Both the position numbers and the translations under genes were made by a program. Positions 23,801-38,100 of a stretch of 64,000 nt of DNA are shown piece by piece. The stretch lies in assembly GCA_035582835.1 (NCBI GenBank), contig JAYKAV010002574.1, forward strand, positions 481,073 to 545,072, in the 5' to 3' direction. This stretch comes from Phoebastria nigripes (Eukaryota > Chordata > Aves > Procellariiformes > Diomedeidae). The first letter of the stretch is position 1. Every line of letters starts with the position of its first letter. The notes under the pieces were generated by a model. The model searched no databases. It worked only from the letters and a program-made list of their open reading frames with translations, and was not told where the DNA came from.

Positions 23801-26751
23801 GCAGTATATCTCATGGTGGCCTTAGGCAGTCAGAGCTTTCTTACGACTCGAGAGCCTCAAGGGATTTTGGCCAGTCTCGTTTGTGGGTAGCGAATGGCCT
23901 GGAGATGCAATATATTCAGTAAGAGTAAGATAAGATAATGCTAAGATATTCAGTAGCAGAATTCAAGACACTCTTGCAGCTTTGCTGGTGAAAACTTGGA
24001 CCTCTGAGAGTTCTCAGGCACGTAAGGTAGGGTTTTTTTGGATACCGTTCCTGCACTGAGGCACAGAAAATTCCCATTGTAAGTATATACAAGTTTTTGT
24101 AGCTCTCGCCTGAGACCCAGTCCTCCTACCAGGTGTATAGGCAGGTGACTTAACTGTGATTTAACTGTGTACCTGAGGTATATACTTGTAAGTAGACTAT
24201 GCCATGACTCATTTTCCCNTTCTTCATTACAATTTGAAGTATGTTGCATGCTCATCAGGCAACAGAAATAATCTGCATAAATATTCTGAATAGAACTAAA
24301 GAAAAAACAGCTTTAATGTTTCNGGAGGAATATTCCCGTTCCAAATCAGGACAAAATAGAAGTCCTCAAAATTTTCATGATTGGTAATACAAAAAAAATC
24401 AATTTCACTGTAATTCATTTGAAACATTTCCTAAAGATAATTTTGAAATGCTTTGTTTAGATTTAAACTATGTAAAATAACTTCTAATGGTCGTTAGATT
24501 ACATTTGGAATCAGTATCTTTTACATGAGCAAATAGGAATATTTCTGATATATTTCAAACTGATCACAGAGGAAATGCTTTGGAGTTGCACATCTTTGTA
24601 CTGTCTCCAGAAAGCTTTTCAAGTGAAGTGTCTCCTCCAAAATTAAGGAGCCTTTAAGTATAGCATTCAGGACTCTTAAATCCCTTTTGGGAAGAGGGGT
24701 TTGATGTAAAAACCGGAATAGGAGTATTATAGTGCCGCAGACATTTTTTCAGTATAATGGCATTTCAAAATACATGCTGTCTACAGCTACAGATTTACAA
24801 AATACTGTTTCAGAATATGTGGTGTTGGGTTGATCGGCACAGAAATGGACGCGTTCTCTGTTTAAAAAAAAGACAAAACCAAGCATGTTTTATGTTGTTG
24901 CATAACTGAACCTTGATAATTGGGTTTTCTTCCTCCCTCCCTTCTTCTACGTTGCTCCCCCATTTTTTTACTCTGATACGTAAGTGCTTAAGGCAGTGGC
25001 ATAAAATTATAGTAAATGGAGCTAAGGTAAAATGTCTGTTCCTAAAGCACGCGACATAGTTTTAGCATCACTTCTCTCATCTTTCCTTTGGACTTTGTCA
25101 AAGCAAAAAGCAATCCCTTCTTACCTGGCTGTTGCAGATTACCTTTAACAAGGTGGTGTTATGTGAGAGGTGTACACTTACATGTTTCCTTCAGAAACCA
25201 CGACCAAATGCTGAGGTGGAGAAAAGGATTCTGATCCATTCATTTCATATACTTGTCAGTTAGAGCGTCTCCCTTTATAATACTTAAATCTGTGCTTAGA
25301 GAGGTCGCACTAGACTGAGCTTCAAAGGTTGAAGCAAAATTTCTGTCAGTGTGTGTTTGCGTCTATGTAGGGAATAATTTTGGTGGGTTTTTTGGGAATT
25401 GTAAATGGGAGGATAACATTGCATAATTTCCTTTTGTGTACCAAAACATTCATGTTTAAAAACAAAAGCATTTTGCATGCTTTCGGATACAACACATCAG
25501 AACTATTTGTTTAAATTCTGTTTTACTGAAGGAAGAAGAAAACAGCGGGGAAAAGAGGAGAAGGTATTTCTTTCTATCAGAGCTACTCTCCCCTCTGAAG
25601 GGAGGGTACTACTGCAATTTCATATTCAAGCTTTTAGCAGTGCCCATCAGTGTTTATTATGATCTACTGAGCCTGCACTAACAGATGCCCTGTTTTATCC
25701 AATATTGGCATTGTCTGACAGGGTTATGGTATGGCTGCAGGCTGCTGGCTTCTTGTGGCTTCAGGGGAACGGTCCTAGCGTAGCAGCATCAGCCTGAATC
25801 ACCGTGCACCTGAGCCGCTGAGCGGAGGCGCAGGAACCAGTGTCAGACTGAGTCGGGGCTGAAACTGGTCCAGACTGACTGACTACTTTTTCCCCCCCCA
25901 CTTGCACAATATTGTTCAGTATTGAAAATAATGATTTACAGGTAGATAAATGTAAAGTATGTTATTTTTGTAAAATTATAGGCTGCATGCTTTGTTTTAA
26001 TGCCTGGCTTTTTTGTCAACTGTGTTAAAGAGGAAGTTGTTTTTCAGTTTAACGAGACACGTCTCTGCCTTTTCCACTTAAGGCTGTAGGCGGAGCTGAT
26101 CGAGCCCGGGTAACTTAGCTAACCTGAACCTTTGTTTTCAGTTTTGAAACTTTGCCATATAGATCTTTAAATTTGTGTTGGTAGAGCTAGTATGTTAACT
26201 ATGTTGCATTATAAAGAAAAAAAGGAAGCAGGTCTATCTGGACCTGTGTCTGTGCCTCTCTAAGTGAACAGAGCCCCTGTCTATATGGTTATAGCTTATT
26301 GCTTCTGGGATTTTAGTGACATTGAAATGGTTCTGTCTAATAGTATTTTTCTCATGCATGTAAGTTTTCTGAATTTAAAAAAAAAAAAAATTTTTCAGAC
26401 TATAGGCTGTACTTACTCATCAGAGAAAGTAAAGAAAGCAATGAGCTTCACAGCAAAGCCACTCCTATCAGAATGAAGGGTTACAGACCAAGAGTACTGA
26501 TTTAAATCTGGCATAATTACTACTGCTTTCAAAATACAAAATCCTTAAAATTCACTATACTTTTTCACAAGAGCAGTGATTGAGAATTTTCCCTGGTGCT
26601 GCAAATGGTTTGCTAGTCCTCCTGAATCTAGATCTTTGGCAAATGACTTGAGGAAGTATGTGGAAAGTTCACAGTGTCCCACTTTAGAACAGGCAGGGGT
26701 GGTGGGCTTGTGGAAGCAGGGGGACGGGAGGGTTTTTCTTTTGTGTTGCAA

Positions 26752-26773
26752 TTTTTTTTTTTTTTTTTTTTTT
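26752..26773. repeat. T22 homopolymer
   Basis: A pure T run followed by AAATGTGTTGAC. No poly(A)-signal-like TTTATT lies just to its right, so a simple repeat is the best reading. Confidence 0.9.
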
Positions 26774-29700
26774 AAATGTGTTGACAAAGAGAAAGAAAAA
26801 AATATAGGCAGCACATCTGCAAATGGCTACAGCCTTGTGTAACCCACTGAATTAAATGGAGTTCCCTACAGGCACACAGATCTGCCCACATGGAGGAAAA
26901 TGTGGGATTGAGCCACAGTTAGAAGACTTAGCATATTAGTTATATTAATGACAGTCAACATAGAAACAAACCAAGTTAAAATTATGCTGTTAAATTTTTT
27001 TTTTTCTTTTTACATTTTTGTTCACTGGGGTTTTTTTCATTTTCTTTGTCTGTGCTCCACACCCACATCCCCCAGGACTCCCTTTTCCTTTTTTTGAGTT
27101 AGAAAAAACTGTTATCTGGTCTTGTGAACAAAGGTACAGTTAACCGGTTAGAAGATAATCTGTGTGAGCACAAACAAGATCTTTGAGCATGTAAGCTAAG
27201 NTGAAGCAGGTAGGCTTACGTATGAAAACAGAAATCAAACTCGTGATTTCTGAGAGCAATGTAGTTTTACTCTGATTGTCCAATATTTTTATCCTGATTA
27301 TTGTGTTAAGAAATTTTGTTAAAAGTTGAACTGCTGACTGTAATATGGGATGTGCTTATATATAAAATGGGATCTCAGGTCTGTCTGCAGAACAGAGGAA
27401 GAATTGTTTGGCTAGTGACTGAGGCAGTACTGCTTTTGAGGCTTTTTCTTTCCAATCTTTTTCCTAGTTTTATGCCTGACTTTTATAGTTAGGAAAGATT
27501 TTTTTTTTTTTTTTCCTGTTGGACTTTTTTTAAGAATAATTTGTTAAACCTTTGAAGAACTTACATTGGCTTCTGTTGAATGGACTGTAAATGTCCAAAA
27601 CACAAAGTATTTTCAGACTACGCTCTAAGATGGTCAATCCAAACCAATGAGGTCTCAAAAGTAAACTGTCGTGTTCTGGCCTGCTGGACTAAGGGAGATG
27701 AATGAGCAGAAGCAGGCAGGCTTTGTAGCCTGATGAAGAAAAAGAAAGTAATTCGTTTTTTTCAAGCTTTGCCTTCTTGTCCGGTCATATGGTAAACCGG
27801 GCTTGCTAAAAGACTTGTGCATCCTTTGCTTTCTGAAGTGGATAGGTATCTGGCAAGTAAGTGTGTGGTTTAAAAAAACCCAACGCTCCATTCATATTAA
27901 TGGAGTCAAAAAAATCAACGGCTAATCTTGTCAAATATACCAACTTCCAGAAGTATAATTAAAATTCAGAAATAGCAACAAGCGTACTGCTTAAGTACAA
28001 TACTGTTTAAGTTTGTTTTCTTTTAGTATTTTTAATGGATATCTAGATCTCCTTTAGCATTTTCCCCATTTGATGGTTTGGTCAAGTAGTGTAGGAATGT
28101 GCAGAGCCAGATTCAGTTTGGTTTTTTTTCTGAGCACAGTCCCAAAATAATAGTTTGTAGCCTATAAAATGTCTTTTCTGCCCAACACATCCCAGACATG
28201 TATTTTTCAAACAGGAGCTTTGCCTTTCAAATTTGTATTTGAATTTGAATGTAGTAAGGTGGAATGTCGTGAAGAGAGCAGGAATGGCTTATTTTATCCA
28301 TATCTGATTGTGAAGGGGAGGAAGAAAAGCTTATTACCTAATCTGATGTATTTTTAGCAGGCTTCCGTAATTGGCATGAGACCCTCAGTCTAAGTACTTG
28401 TAATAGAATGGAGATGAGCTGATCCTTTTGTGTTCACTGGTTAGCTGGAACACAATTTCAGTTCACACAGAGCTTTATGATACCCTCTCATTTAGGGGCT
28501 AGTGCCTAAACAAGGTCCAAGTCTCTAATATTATCGGTTCTTAGAAGAAATTAGTTGCTTATTTAATGTAATAATTGCAGTAAATGAAATAATTCCGTTA
28601 TTCTGGTTTGATTTTTTTTTAATTAATTTTATTAATTTGTCTGTTTTATTGTAGGATTGTTACTTTAATTTAGCTAGTTTCATTTATAAACCTTGGAACA
28701 TGTATGTTTGGATGCTTCTTCTCCAGATATTGCTACTCTGAGTAGATCCAAATATCTGTTTAATTAATCCACAAAGAATTTGGTGTAGAGGTACCCAAGC
28801 TACTGCCCAAATCAAAAATAATGCATCCATGTGAGCTCACTACAGTGCCTAAGATAATCAGAAGCAAGGCTTAATAGCCTGCGCTCAGTACTGCAGTGAG
28901 GTAGTTAAACTGATCCCAAGAGGCAAGCTACTGTTTTGCACATTTGGCATTGTGTTGAATTGTAGAAATACGTTGGCTGCCTCAAATAGCTTTTCTTCTG
29001 TTTGTGCTGCAGTCCTCTGTGCTGTAGAAATGAAAACAGATAGTTCAGACAACTGTAGCCTAGTATTGAGAAAATTCCCCTCCATTTTAATATTTAATTC
29101 AAGTACATGTAAATAACTGTGAAAAGCTTTCTTTACAGTTGTGGTCCAAAATAATTTCTTTTTTCATTGAGAATCTCGGCTGTGCTCTGTGCCAAAAAGC
29201 ACTTAATGTATTTTATGTGATAAGTGGACGTGCTATATTAGTATTTCAAGTTTTAAAATTAGGCAACAGCTTTGTCATATAGCAATGTTTAATTGTGAAA
29301 CAATCATTTGGAAATATAAATCTGTCCCTTCAGCTGCTTACAAGGTACTTATTTTCTAAAGGATCAATCTTGTAGACCAAAAGTTGCCCAGGAAAGTGTC
29401 ACCTGTGTTGGCAGGGTGAAATAAGCGAAGCCCATAGCAGGGTGTGTCCATTGTGTGTTCCTAATAAGAAGCTCCATATTCACTGTCAGACTTAATTAAC
29501 ATGGTTTGGGAGGTGTCTTGCAGGGTAGTTTTGAATCAGTGTTCATCTGTCAGCTACTACAATTGTCTCCTGCTTACTTGAGCTATGATACCTCTGAACC
29601 TTTTAATCAAAACCAACCCAGGCAGAGTAATCAGAAGCATGCGGTGGGTGACAGTCGGTCAGGAAACCCTTCCAAGCCTTAAGTCTTCTCCACTGCTTCA

Positions 29701-32700
29701 GTAAAAAGTGAAACATATTCTGCAGACTCCCTTTGGTCTCTGAGACTTTGGAGAAAGAAGCCATTGGACTTTAAATACAGCAATGAATAAAACTTAAGCA
29801 CTGGGAATTACTAGCACAGGGCTTTTTATTTTCATGTTGGTTTTTTTTAAAGAAAATGTCACCAAATTTCACTGCAGTCCTTTACGTGGAATAGCACCTT
29901 GTTTCTCACTGAACTGCCCTTGTACTTTGAGTCACGGTTTCTACATAGATATGCGGTTGATAGCTGGACAGTTGTGTGTCTGACTTTAGCAATGATTGTC
30001 AGGAGCATGTCTCCATGCTGAATATTGCTGGATGTTCTCCACAAGGTTTGTATCTCATCAACTTCCTAACTCTGCCCAGTGGGAGATTGGCCAAAATAAC
30101 TATTCTGAACTAGAGGATTTTTGCTACCTTTTGCGATAGCTAAGAATTCTTAAATGGCAAATCATCCTCTTCACTTTGAGATTTGTTATGTAGTCATCTC
30201 GGCGGTTTTTTTTATTTAGGTTTTCAATTAGGGAAAAAGAGTTGTGATACAGATCTTAGGGCAAAAGTACTTTCAGCCAGATTTGTGTGCTTTGATCTAA
30301 AGTAATGCACCGAAAGTAATAAAAGATTAAATGGCCACAAACTTCAATGTCAGATTTAGTAGTCATTAAGATCTTTCAGGTATTCTGTAATCGTTAATTC
30401 AGTTCTTGGTTCATTAAAAATATATATTTGTTTAATTTGCAATTGTATTGGGATTTCAGAATTATTTTGTTAGTTGCAAAACTTGTATGTCTTCTGTGTC
30501 ATAGCTGCCATTAAGCATTTCCAAATACAACGTTTTTTACAAAGCACAGTCACTCTTGTATTTAAAAGTTCCCTTTCACAAATAAAAAGTGCAACTAAAA
30601 GACCTGCATCAAAAGCACTGTATGTGCTACGTATTTCCGTGTGCCTGAGAGCAGACTCCCATTTTCCCTCACTCCCACAAACCCTGGCATGACACAGCCA
30701 TGTGTCATTTTTCTTTTTCTCTGAAGATTTTGCAAATGACCTTTTTGTGGAAATATCAAGGTGAACTTACTGAGGAGTGATGTAACTGTTCATATTACTT
30801 TAGCTTTGATTTAATGTCTTGACAAAGTATCTTTACCAGGAGTTCCTGTGGGTTTCTCTTTCGTTGTATTCTCTAGCTGTTGAAGGGTAAATAAGTTAAC
30901 TGAATATTCAATGTAATCAGCTGGGTGTTTTATTCAGGTAATCATTCGATCAGTACAGTCACATAGGTATTTCAGAAGATGTTGTGTTTATTATGAGAGA
31001 ATCTCTACAGTAAAGAGATGATCAAACAATAATTTTTTTGTTGTTGGCAAACTAGAATGTTTGGTCCTGAAAAGAATGAGATGATACACAAAAGGACTTT
31101 TTATCAAGTGCAGACATTTCTTAGTACATTGTTGTTTAGAATCTAAACCAGAATACCACTTGAGTGCTCTGAGCTGAAATATGAGACCTGAATTTGGAGC
31201 TAAAAATGACCATATCTGGAAGAACGCAGATGAGTATCTTAGGCTTTCAAAGCTTAAATAACTAATACAATTTTAGTTCTGTCATTTAATAGATTTTTAT
31301 AATGTAATGAACTGAACATTAGCTTGTACCCACAAAAAAAAAAAAAAATCCCTTTCTTCAGTGTTTTAATAAATTTTAATGAGGAAGAGCTAGTGAAGGT
31401 AAAGCAGAGTCTCCTAGATTCTAACACTTTGTGTTTAAAAGCAATTTCTCAGACAGGTAATGCATAATAAGTAGAGCATGCCCATACATTTGGTATTAAA
31501 AAAAAAAAACAAACCACAGTTGTTTTCATGTTGTGATGCAGCCACAGTGTCTTGGAGATGGAAATAGTCACACATTTGCAAGTAAAAAACGTAGAGTGGA
31601 ACAACAGTTGTGTGGCATAAGTTTAACTCTTAAAAGTTCAAAATTATGCGTTTGATTTGAGTATGTCTCTTGTAATTTCTATAAACTTTAGGAAGTTCAT
31701 TTTTAGAGTGCCATTATTTCAAATTTCTCAATTGTTTTCAGTGTGTTCTTCAAAGAAATACATACGTGGTATGATGCATATATATACATATATGAGTATT
31801 CTCACTGATTTATGTGGTTACATATGCAAAATATTCATACCTTAATAGAAACTGAAAACAGTCTTTATTGAGTTAAGTTGTGAATGTGGACACCAGCCTA
31901 CAGAAATGATGGATGGTTCTCTTACCACATGTAATAGCCTAACAGGATTTCACAAAACCTTTGTTCACACACTTAAAAATTACCAGAACATTTCCTTAAA
32001 GTAAAGAGCAGATAGTATAATCTTAAACTGCTGCTTCAGTATTTCAGAGAGATTTTCCTATATGCTGCTTCAAAAAACAGGTCTGGAATTTAAGGGAAAA
32101 TTTTTTTGTAAATAAGCACTGCAGACTGCAGTTGCATATAGACTGAAGTATGTTGTATTCATTTTGTTGAATAGAGTTCATTCATTGCATTGTAACTTGG
32201 TTGGTTTTTTTTTTTTTTTTAACGAACACTTTCCAACACAGAAATTGGAAGTAAGGTTAACTATAAAATATGATTCTATTATGTTTTTTCGTTTCTGTCT
32301 GGAAATTACCTGCAAGTATCTTGAGAAACAGTCACAGTCAGATTTCACCATATTAGAAACCCCTTAAGCCTGCGCTGCTGCCTTTTCCTCTTGAGGTCCC
32401 TGCCCCTTACACCCTTGTTACAAAGTTGCCACTATTCCTTCCTTGCCCTCTAGTTTACTGGAGTGAACTCTGCACCTCACCAATGATGTTATACCTCCCC
32501 TATGATGTGCCTACTGTATTTGTGTTTTAGTGTGGATTGGGAGTGTGACCTTTCAGCAAATCCCCTGCCTTACCATACTTTGACTTGTCTCATGGAGTGG
32601 TATCACAGTACACGTGCCGATTCCTGCTGGGTGGCACTAAGCTGGAAAACGCGCTCCAGAAGTGCTCTTCCCATCCTCAGCTGTGCGCGTGCTCCTGCCT

Positions 32701-35700
32701 GCAGGACCACGCTGGAACTAGCTTGAAGCAAAACCCTGAAAGTAGGAATCACGTGGCTTTCGGTTTCTCGGCAGCAGCAGCTCCACACAGCAGATCCACT
32801 CCTGTTGGCATGCTTTGCTTTACAGTGTCTAATGTAGCCACGGCCCATGAGCCCTGTGTCCCTGGTGGGAGACCGGCTTGCCTAGGATAGCAGGGTCCTT
32901 CTCTGATCCCATCAGTGCTGGTGACAACACAGTCGTGATCCTGGGAACAAGAATTTGAGAGAGGGCACTTTACGGTGCGCACCAGGAATTCATGCCATTC
33001 ATCACAGAGGAGTATTCATGTTGTATGCTGTAATCACTGTGATTAAGGACTATAGTACTATTTTGTTGTGGGTAGCACCCTCTTGGTATTTTTTTCTACC
33101 CCTCCTTTTTCTCAGGCTTGCTTATCCTCAGGAGTGAAATTATTCATGGCCAACGTACTCACTCCTGTATCACCCCAGTAATTTAGTACAACTTCTCTGT
33201 TCCTTGTTCCCCTTTGATTGGCCTCTCCATGTAGTCATGTAGCGCATAACACAAAGATGGATTGTATGGCATTCTCTGCTGGGGAAAATCAACACACAGA
33301 GTAGGCTCACTGCCAAGATGCTCATAATTAAACTGTTGCTACGGACAGGATTACATCAATGTTTCTATCAATCATTTGCTGCAGTTTTGTGGCTGTCGGT
33401 ACTTGGATTTTTCTAGGTTTTAGTTTTTGTCTTCTTTCTACTTACCATAGTTTTCAGTTGAAGCGTTGCAGCACATAAAGAGAAGATGTATAAATAAAAA
33501 TAATTATTAGAAGACATAGGAAAAAAAGAGAAGTCAACTCCATCATTCCAACTCTGTATTTGAAGCCAGTATCTTTGTGAGGTGTTTGCATTTATTCAGT
33601 TAGTAGAAATGGCCATCCGCGTTCAGAAGTCATCATACTGTCGTGACCTAAGAGTCTGTTGCAAAACTACCATGATGTGGTAACGGTCTGTACAGCCGGA
33701 GTGTTACCAGTTTGTGTTAAAATGTTGCAAATGCAGTAGAACGGTAGGTGTAATAGAAAAACAACAGCAAAGCGGTTAAACCTTTAATTTTTTTTTTTGT
33801 CCCTCATCCCCTCTGATTCATGTGCAGTAAGTTGTGAGATGGACTAATGACAGGATAGCATGAAGTACACTGATGTATTGGAACAGAGCTTGCTTGCCCG
33901 AATATGATGGCTGTACTTCACCTGCTACGGTATCATTGCTACTGTTATCCCCTATTACAGTGATCTTCAGCAAGTAATTCCTTTCAGTAGCACTCAAAAT
34001 GTTTGGTGTTATAGCTAACTAGTGTGCAGTGCATTAAATGTAGAACGGTCCAGGATTACAGCACAAATAAGGTAGTCTGAGGGGTACCGAGTGCAGCTGA
34101 GATCACTGTAATGAGATAAACAGTGTGGTGTCACAAGATTGTCTCCCAGTTGACAAAACAATCCATATTTTATAGATTGCCTTAAAAAATGAAGGATGGA
34201 GTCAATTATAGCCAATTATGATGCTACATTTACTGGAGGAGTTTTCATATCCTTTGGGGAGGAATAAGGAAATGTTTAAGTCAGTCAGAAAAAGCTTTTG
34301 CATTTGCTTCCTTGTTTTAGCTGAGCGCAGTTTTTCCCTGTTTCTTCAGGTGAAAACTGCATATGAAAGGTGGGACCAAATTATCTTTGGGAAAAAGATT
34401 TTTTTTTTTTTAGTTGTTTCATTTTTCTTCATGCTGAGCATAAAATTATGGTAGATAATATGGCAAATAGAACAAGAAACTCAAACATCAGCTCCCCTCA
34501 GTTACATTTGGGTTTACTTCAAAGGAATTGTAAATGCAGCCTGGTGATGGCAAAGCCTGCTTAGACAATGCATATTGACATCTTTAATTTGACTTGCTTC
34601 TTTCCCAAAAAGGAGCCTTCATGTCACTAAAGAGATACCTAGTAGATACTGCATATTTCTGAATTTAGTCTATTAAAGTAAAAATAAAGGAATGAGAGCA
34701 TGGAACAGTTTGCTGTGACCCACAGTTGCTTTTCGGTGAATAAATGTAAAATGGGATGCAAAAGCAGTGTGTTGAAGATGAACAGACAGATACCCATATT
34801 CTTAAGAGATCTGGTCATAGTCTCAGTGGCTGAGAGGCAAGCATTCATTTAATGGCGTAGTACTCTTTCATTTATATTATCTCCCTCCTCCCATTTCGAT
34901 TCTCAGGTAACGTATCAGGGAGCTGCGCATTCCGTCTATCTCACACTGTAGGACTGACTGTGAGGAGTAGTTTTGCTTCCCTAGCAAAGCATGCTGTTGG
35001 TAATTAATTAAAGATTCGGATATATAGATAAAGCTGTATTCAGAGATGAAAGCGGGCAGTAAACAAGTTGAGTAATGTTTCAAAGTGTTATCCTCCTTCT
35101 GTGTTCAGGATTTCATTTCACCAGCTAGCTTTAGAGGGTGACCTAGTACATGTGCCAATGACAAAAGCTACTTGTAACAATTCAGATCATGCTTTCTGCT
35201 TTATAAAATGGGATTGTAAAAATCCTCTCAAAAATGACATCTGAAATAGCATTAAAACACAATTTCCCTTTGATAAGGTTTTAAGGCACTCATATGAAAA
35301 GTGACACTGCTTTGAGTGGCTCTGTGTCAGCATTATGCAATGTGTTGCACATAAGTGACATAAATCCATTAAGGGTGTGAGNATCACTTATTTTTCTCAT
35401 GAAGTCATTAAATACCTCTATTGATTTCTGTTCAATCAGTTGCATTCTGCTGGCATACAGCGATCTCTAGACATGCTAATAGTGCTGTTTCTAATAATGT
35501 TTATAGACCATAGTTTTAAAGACAGATACTACATTCAAAATAAATTATCATGCCTAAGTGAAACACAAAGGAGCTTAGGGAAGCAGTAATATTACACTGT
35601 TTGCAAATTACCTGAACCTACTTGATTGCAAAAGATGATTTTGTGACACAGATGTTCTAAAATCAGTAATTAGCCATCTTCAGTACATTTGTTGCCTTTT

Positions 35701-36499
35701 CTAAATGTACAAAATTAATTTATATATTTGGACTGCTTCTGTTACGTGATGATAAAACAGCTTTTAAAAATCAAATGCTAACCTGGAAACCCTGTCATAG
35801 TAAATATAAAATTTGTAATACTAGTTTTTATGCTGAAGACTGTTTAAACCTTGGATCATAACAAATGCTGTACATTGAACTGGCTGGTACTTAGTGTATT
35901 ACTAGGTTATTTTGTCATTTGAAGCAGTGTTGTGTATATGAAATGCTAGTGGATCAAATGCCAATAAGACTACATTTCTTCATTTCTTCATGATGAACAG
36001 ATCTTGTAGAAGGAAGTACGTAAGACTGAATTAAAGATAACGGGTGCATTTTAGCTCTGTATGAATGGATGCACACTAGACAAAAAAAAAAAAAAAGAAA
36101 GAAAAGGTCATATTCTGCCTTCCCTACTTTGGTGCCATCCTAATGACTTTATCTTGACAGTTAGCCTGAGCTTGTTTCCTTATCTAACAGGTAACTTCAA
36201 TTGTATTTTCTATTTTTCCTACTTAGAAGGAAATGAGGCTTCAGATGAGTTTAAAATCTGATGGAAGAGTTGTGATAGTCCTGTTAATTTTTGCAATAAT
36301 CTGATATTGTAGTTTACCTCACCTCTTCTAGCTTTTTTCCCTTTGGATGCAAACAGTTTATCAGAGTAGATTGCCAGCTTTGCCCTGGGCGTAGCAAAAG
36401 CAGACCAGTACATTTATCTCTGCAGCTAAAACGTGAAGTTTTCACTTCCAAGCAGTGAATCGCACCCTGCTGAGGAATTACAGTTTGTTTTGTGGGTGT

Positions 36500-38100
36500 C
36501 TTCGCTAGGACCCTTAAGGGGCTCTGACAGGTCTTGTCGAATAGCGTTGGTCATCCTTGTCTCAGACACCGAATGATGCCAAGTAGTGGCACGTTTATTG
36601 CATTGTCTCTGGAGAAGCTGCTGTTCGCTCAGCGTTTTCTTCATAGGCCACCTGCCTGATCTCATTGAAGGAAACCTGAGTAAGGCTGTGTTGTTAATGA
36701 ATTATGACAAGCCTTTTGCCTATCAGACGGAGAGGTTCCTGCTATCTCCTTTTAAGACAAAAACTTAATGGAAGATGCTCAGCTGGGCAAGCTCTCCGAT
36801 GATACTCCTTAAGTGCTCATCCCAGGCTGATGCGAATATGCAGAGAGCCGTGAAGCTGCAAGTGGCAGCGTTTAATACCGTCTCCCTCATAATGCCTGAA
36901 TAATTTTCCAGAGAGCAATCGCNGCGGCTGCTGCGAACATGGTTATTTGTTTATTTTTCACCTTGGTCCTGGCAGATTGCTGACCTAGCTAATCTGCCGC
37001 ACGCGCGGGGCCGGCGGCAGGGGGGACACAACGAGGTTTCCCTGCTCACAGCGCCAGCACTCTCCTGAACACGACAGTATCGGCAGCTGGAGCCTGAGAC
37101 AGGCTTCCGAAGCCTGGCGGAGTTACGTGGGCTGACTCCTGGGTCTGCTTTGCGAGGAGAGCTGAGCGATGCTGGCGAAGGATGGGAAGAAGGCGATGAG
37201 GGAGCTGGCTTATGTTTTTCTTAATGGATGTTTGTGAGCGGGAAGGAGATGGCATGGGCTGTCGGGGTGAGTTATGGAGCGCGTTTTGCGATCTCCCTCC
37301 GGTCGGGCGGCTCATTATGCTAAACAGTGCAGCTTTTAAAGCACCGCAGCTCTCCTTTTATGTGCCTTGGCCTTCATTTGCTGAAATGCTTCGAGTTCGC
37401 AGTGCTCAAGTCGTTTTGGAAACGGGATGTAATTACAAAGGTTTCTTATGCTTACCAACAGCTTTTTTGAACCAGTGTAATTATCATTACTTGTGGATAC
37501 TGTAAATTGAATATCCCCTCCCTAATTACATTAAACTNAAGGGTTGGCTGCTTAAACAGCCAAATAAGAAAAGTTCACCCTTTACTATAAATAGCAAAAT
37601 CGTTCTTTTAGTTCTGCTGACCTTTAAAGCAAAGTGCTTTACACGATGTCATCAGGTGTACATTATAAAGATAGCTTGTAATTAGATCTGTAATGAGGAG
37701 CTCAGTTAGAATGGCTTTCTGAAAAACTTCATTTATTCAGCGTTTTCTAACTGCGTGACAGAATTAAAGTTTCAGGGTGCGTCAGGACTTTTAAAGGGGC
37801 CAGCCGCCGTTTCGCACTTCACCTGCTCTGCACCGGTGATTGTAGCTGCCCAGTGCTACTGCCAGCGCTCGAAGGCAGCTGCTGTAGCTGCAACGACTTA
37901 GCCCTGCCCTTTGAAAACAATACGGGGTCAAGGAAACGATTTATCTAGCAGTCCAAGGGTTTCTGTGATTAATTAAGGTTTCTTCTCTCACTTCAGGAGG
38001 CAGATAATTTGTAGTGAACAGCAGACTAAAGAGAGGGGAGAGGTGGTTGCCTGATTTTTGTTTGGTTTTCTCCGGTTAACACAAGTAACTGTAGTCGTGC
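36500..38100. promoter_or_regulatory. Candidate conserved regulatory block (enhancer-like)
   Basis: Composition changes here: a small CpG-rich spot (CGCACGCGCGGGGCCGGCGG near 37000) is followed by about 500 bp dense in motif-like words. Seen: TAATTA at 37478-37483, 37523-37528 and 37679-37684 (homeodomain core), CTATAAATAG at 37585-37594 (MEF2 consensus), CAGGTG at 37653-37658 (E-box), and a further GATTAATTAAG near 37970. No open frame here looks coding. Long introns of axon-guidance genes commonly host developmental enhancers. Function is an inference; conservation was not measured. Confidence 0.35.

Larger units (their letters stand above)
15803..36499. other. Intronic sequence with no gene seen
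   Basis: Mostly featureless AT-rich intron. The longest open frame (150 codons, minus, 17888-18340) has no recognisable motif. Small GC-richer islands occur near 23.5-23.8 kb, 25.75-25.87 kb and 32.6-32.9 kb without coding or repeat signatures that I can name. The T58 tract at 20.8 kb is the only striking structure. Confidence 0.5.

Noticed and set aside
23515..23890. Paired open frames of about 100 codons on opposite strands
   Set aside because: Mirror-image open frames in a GC-rich island; no motif and no splice pair.
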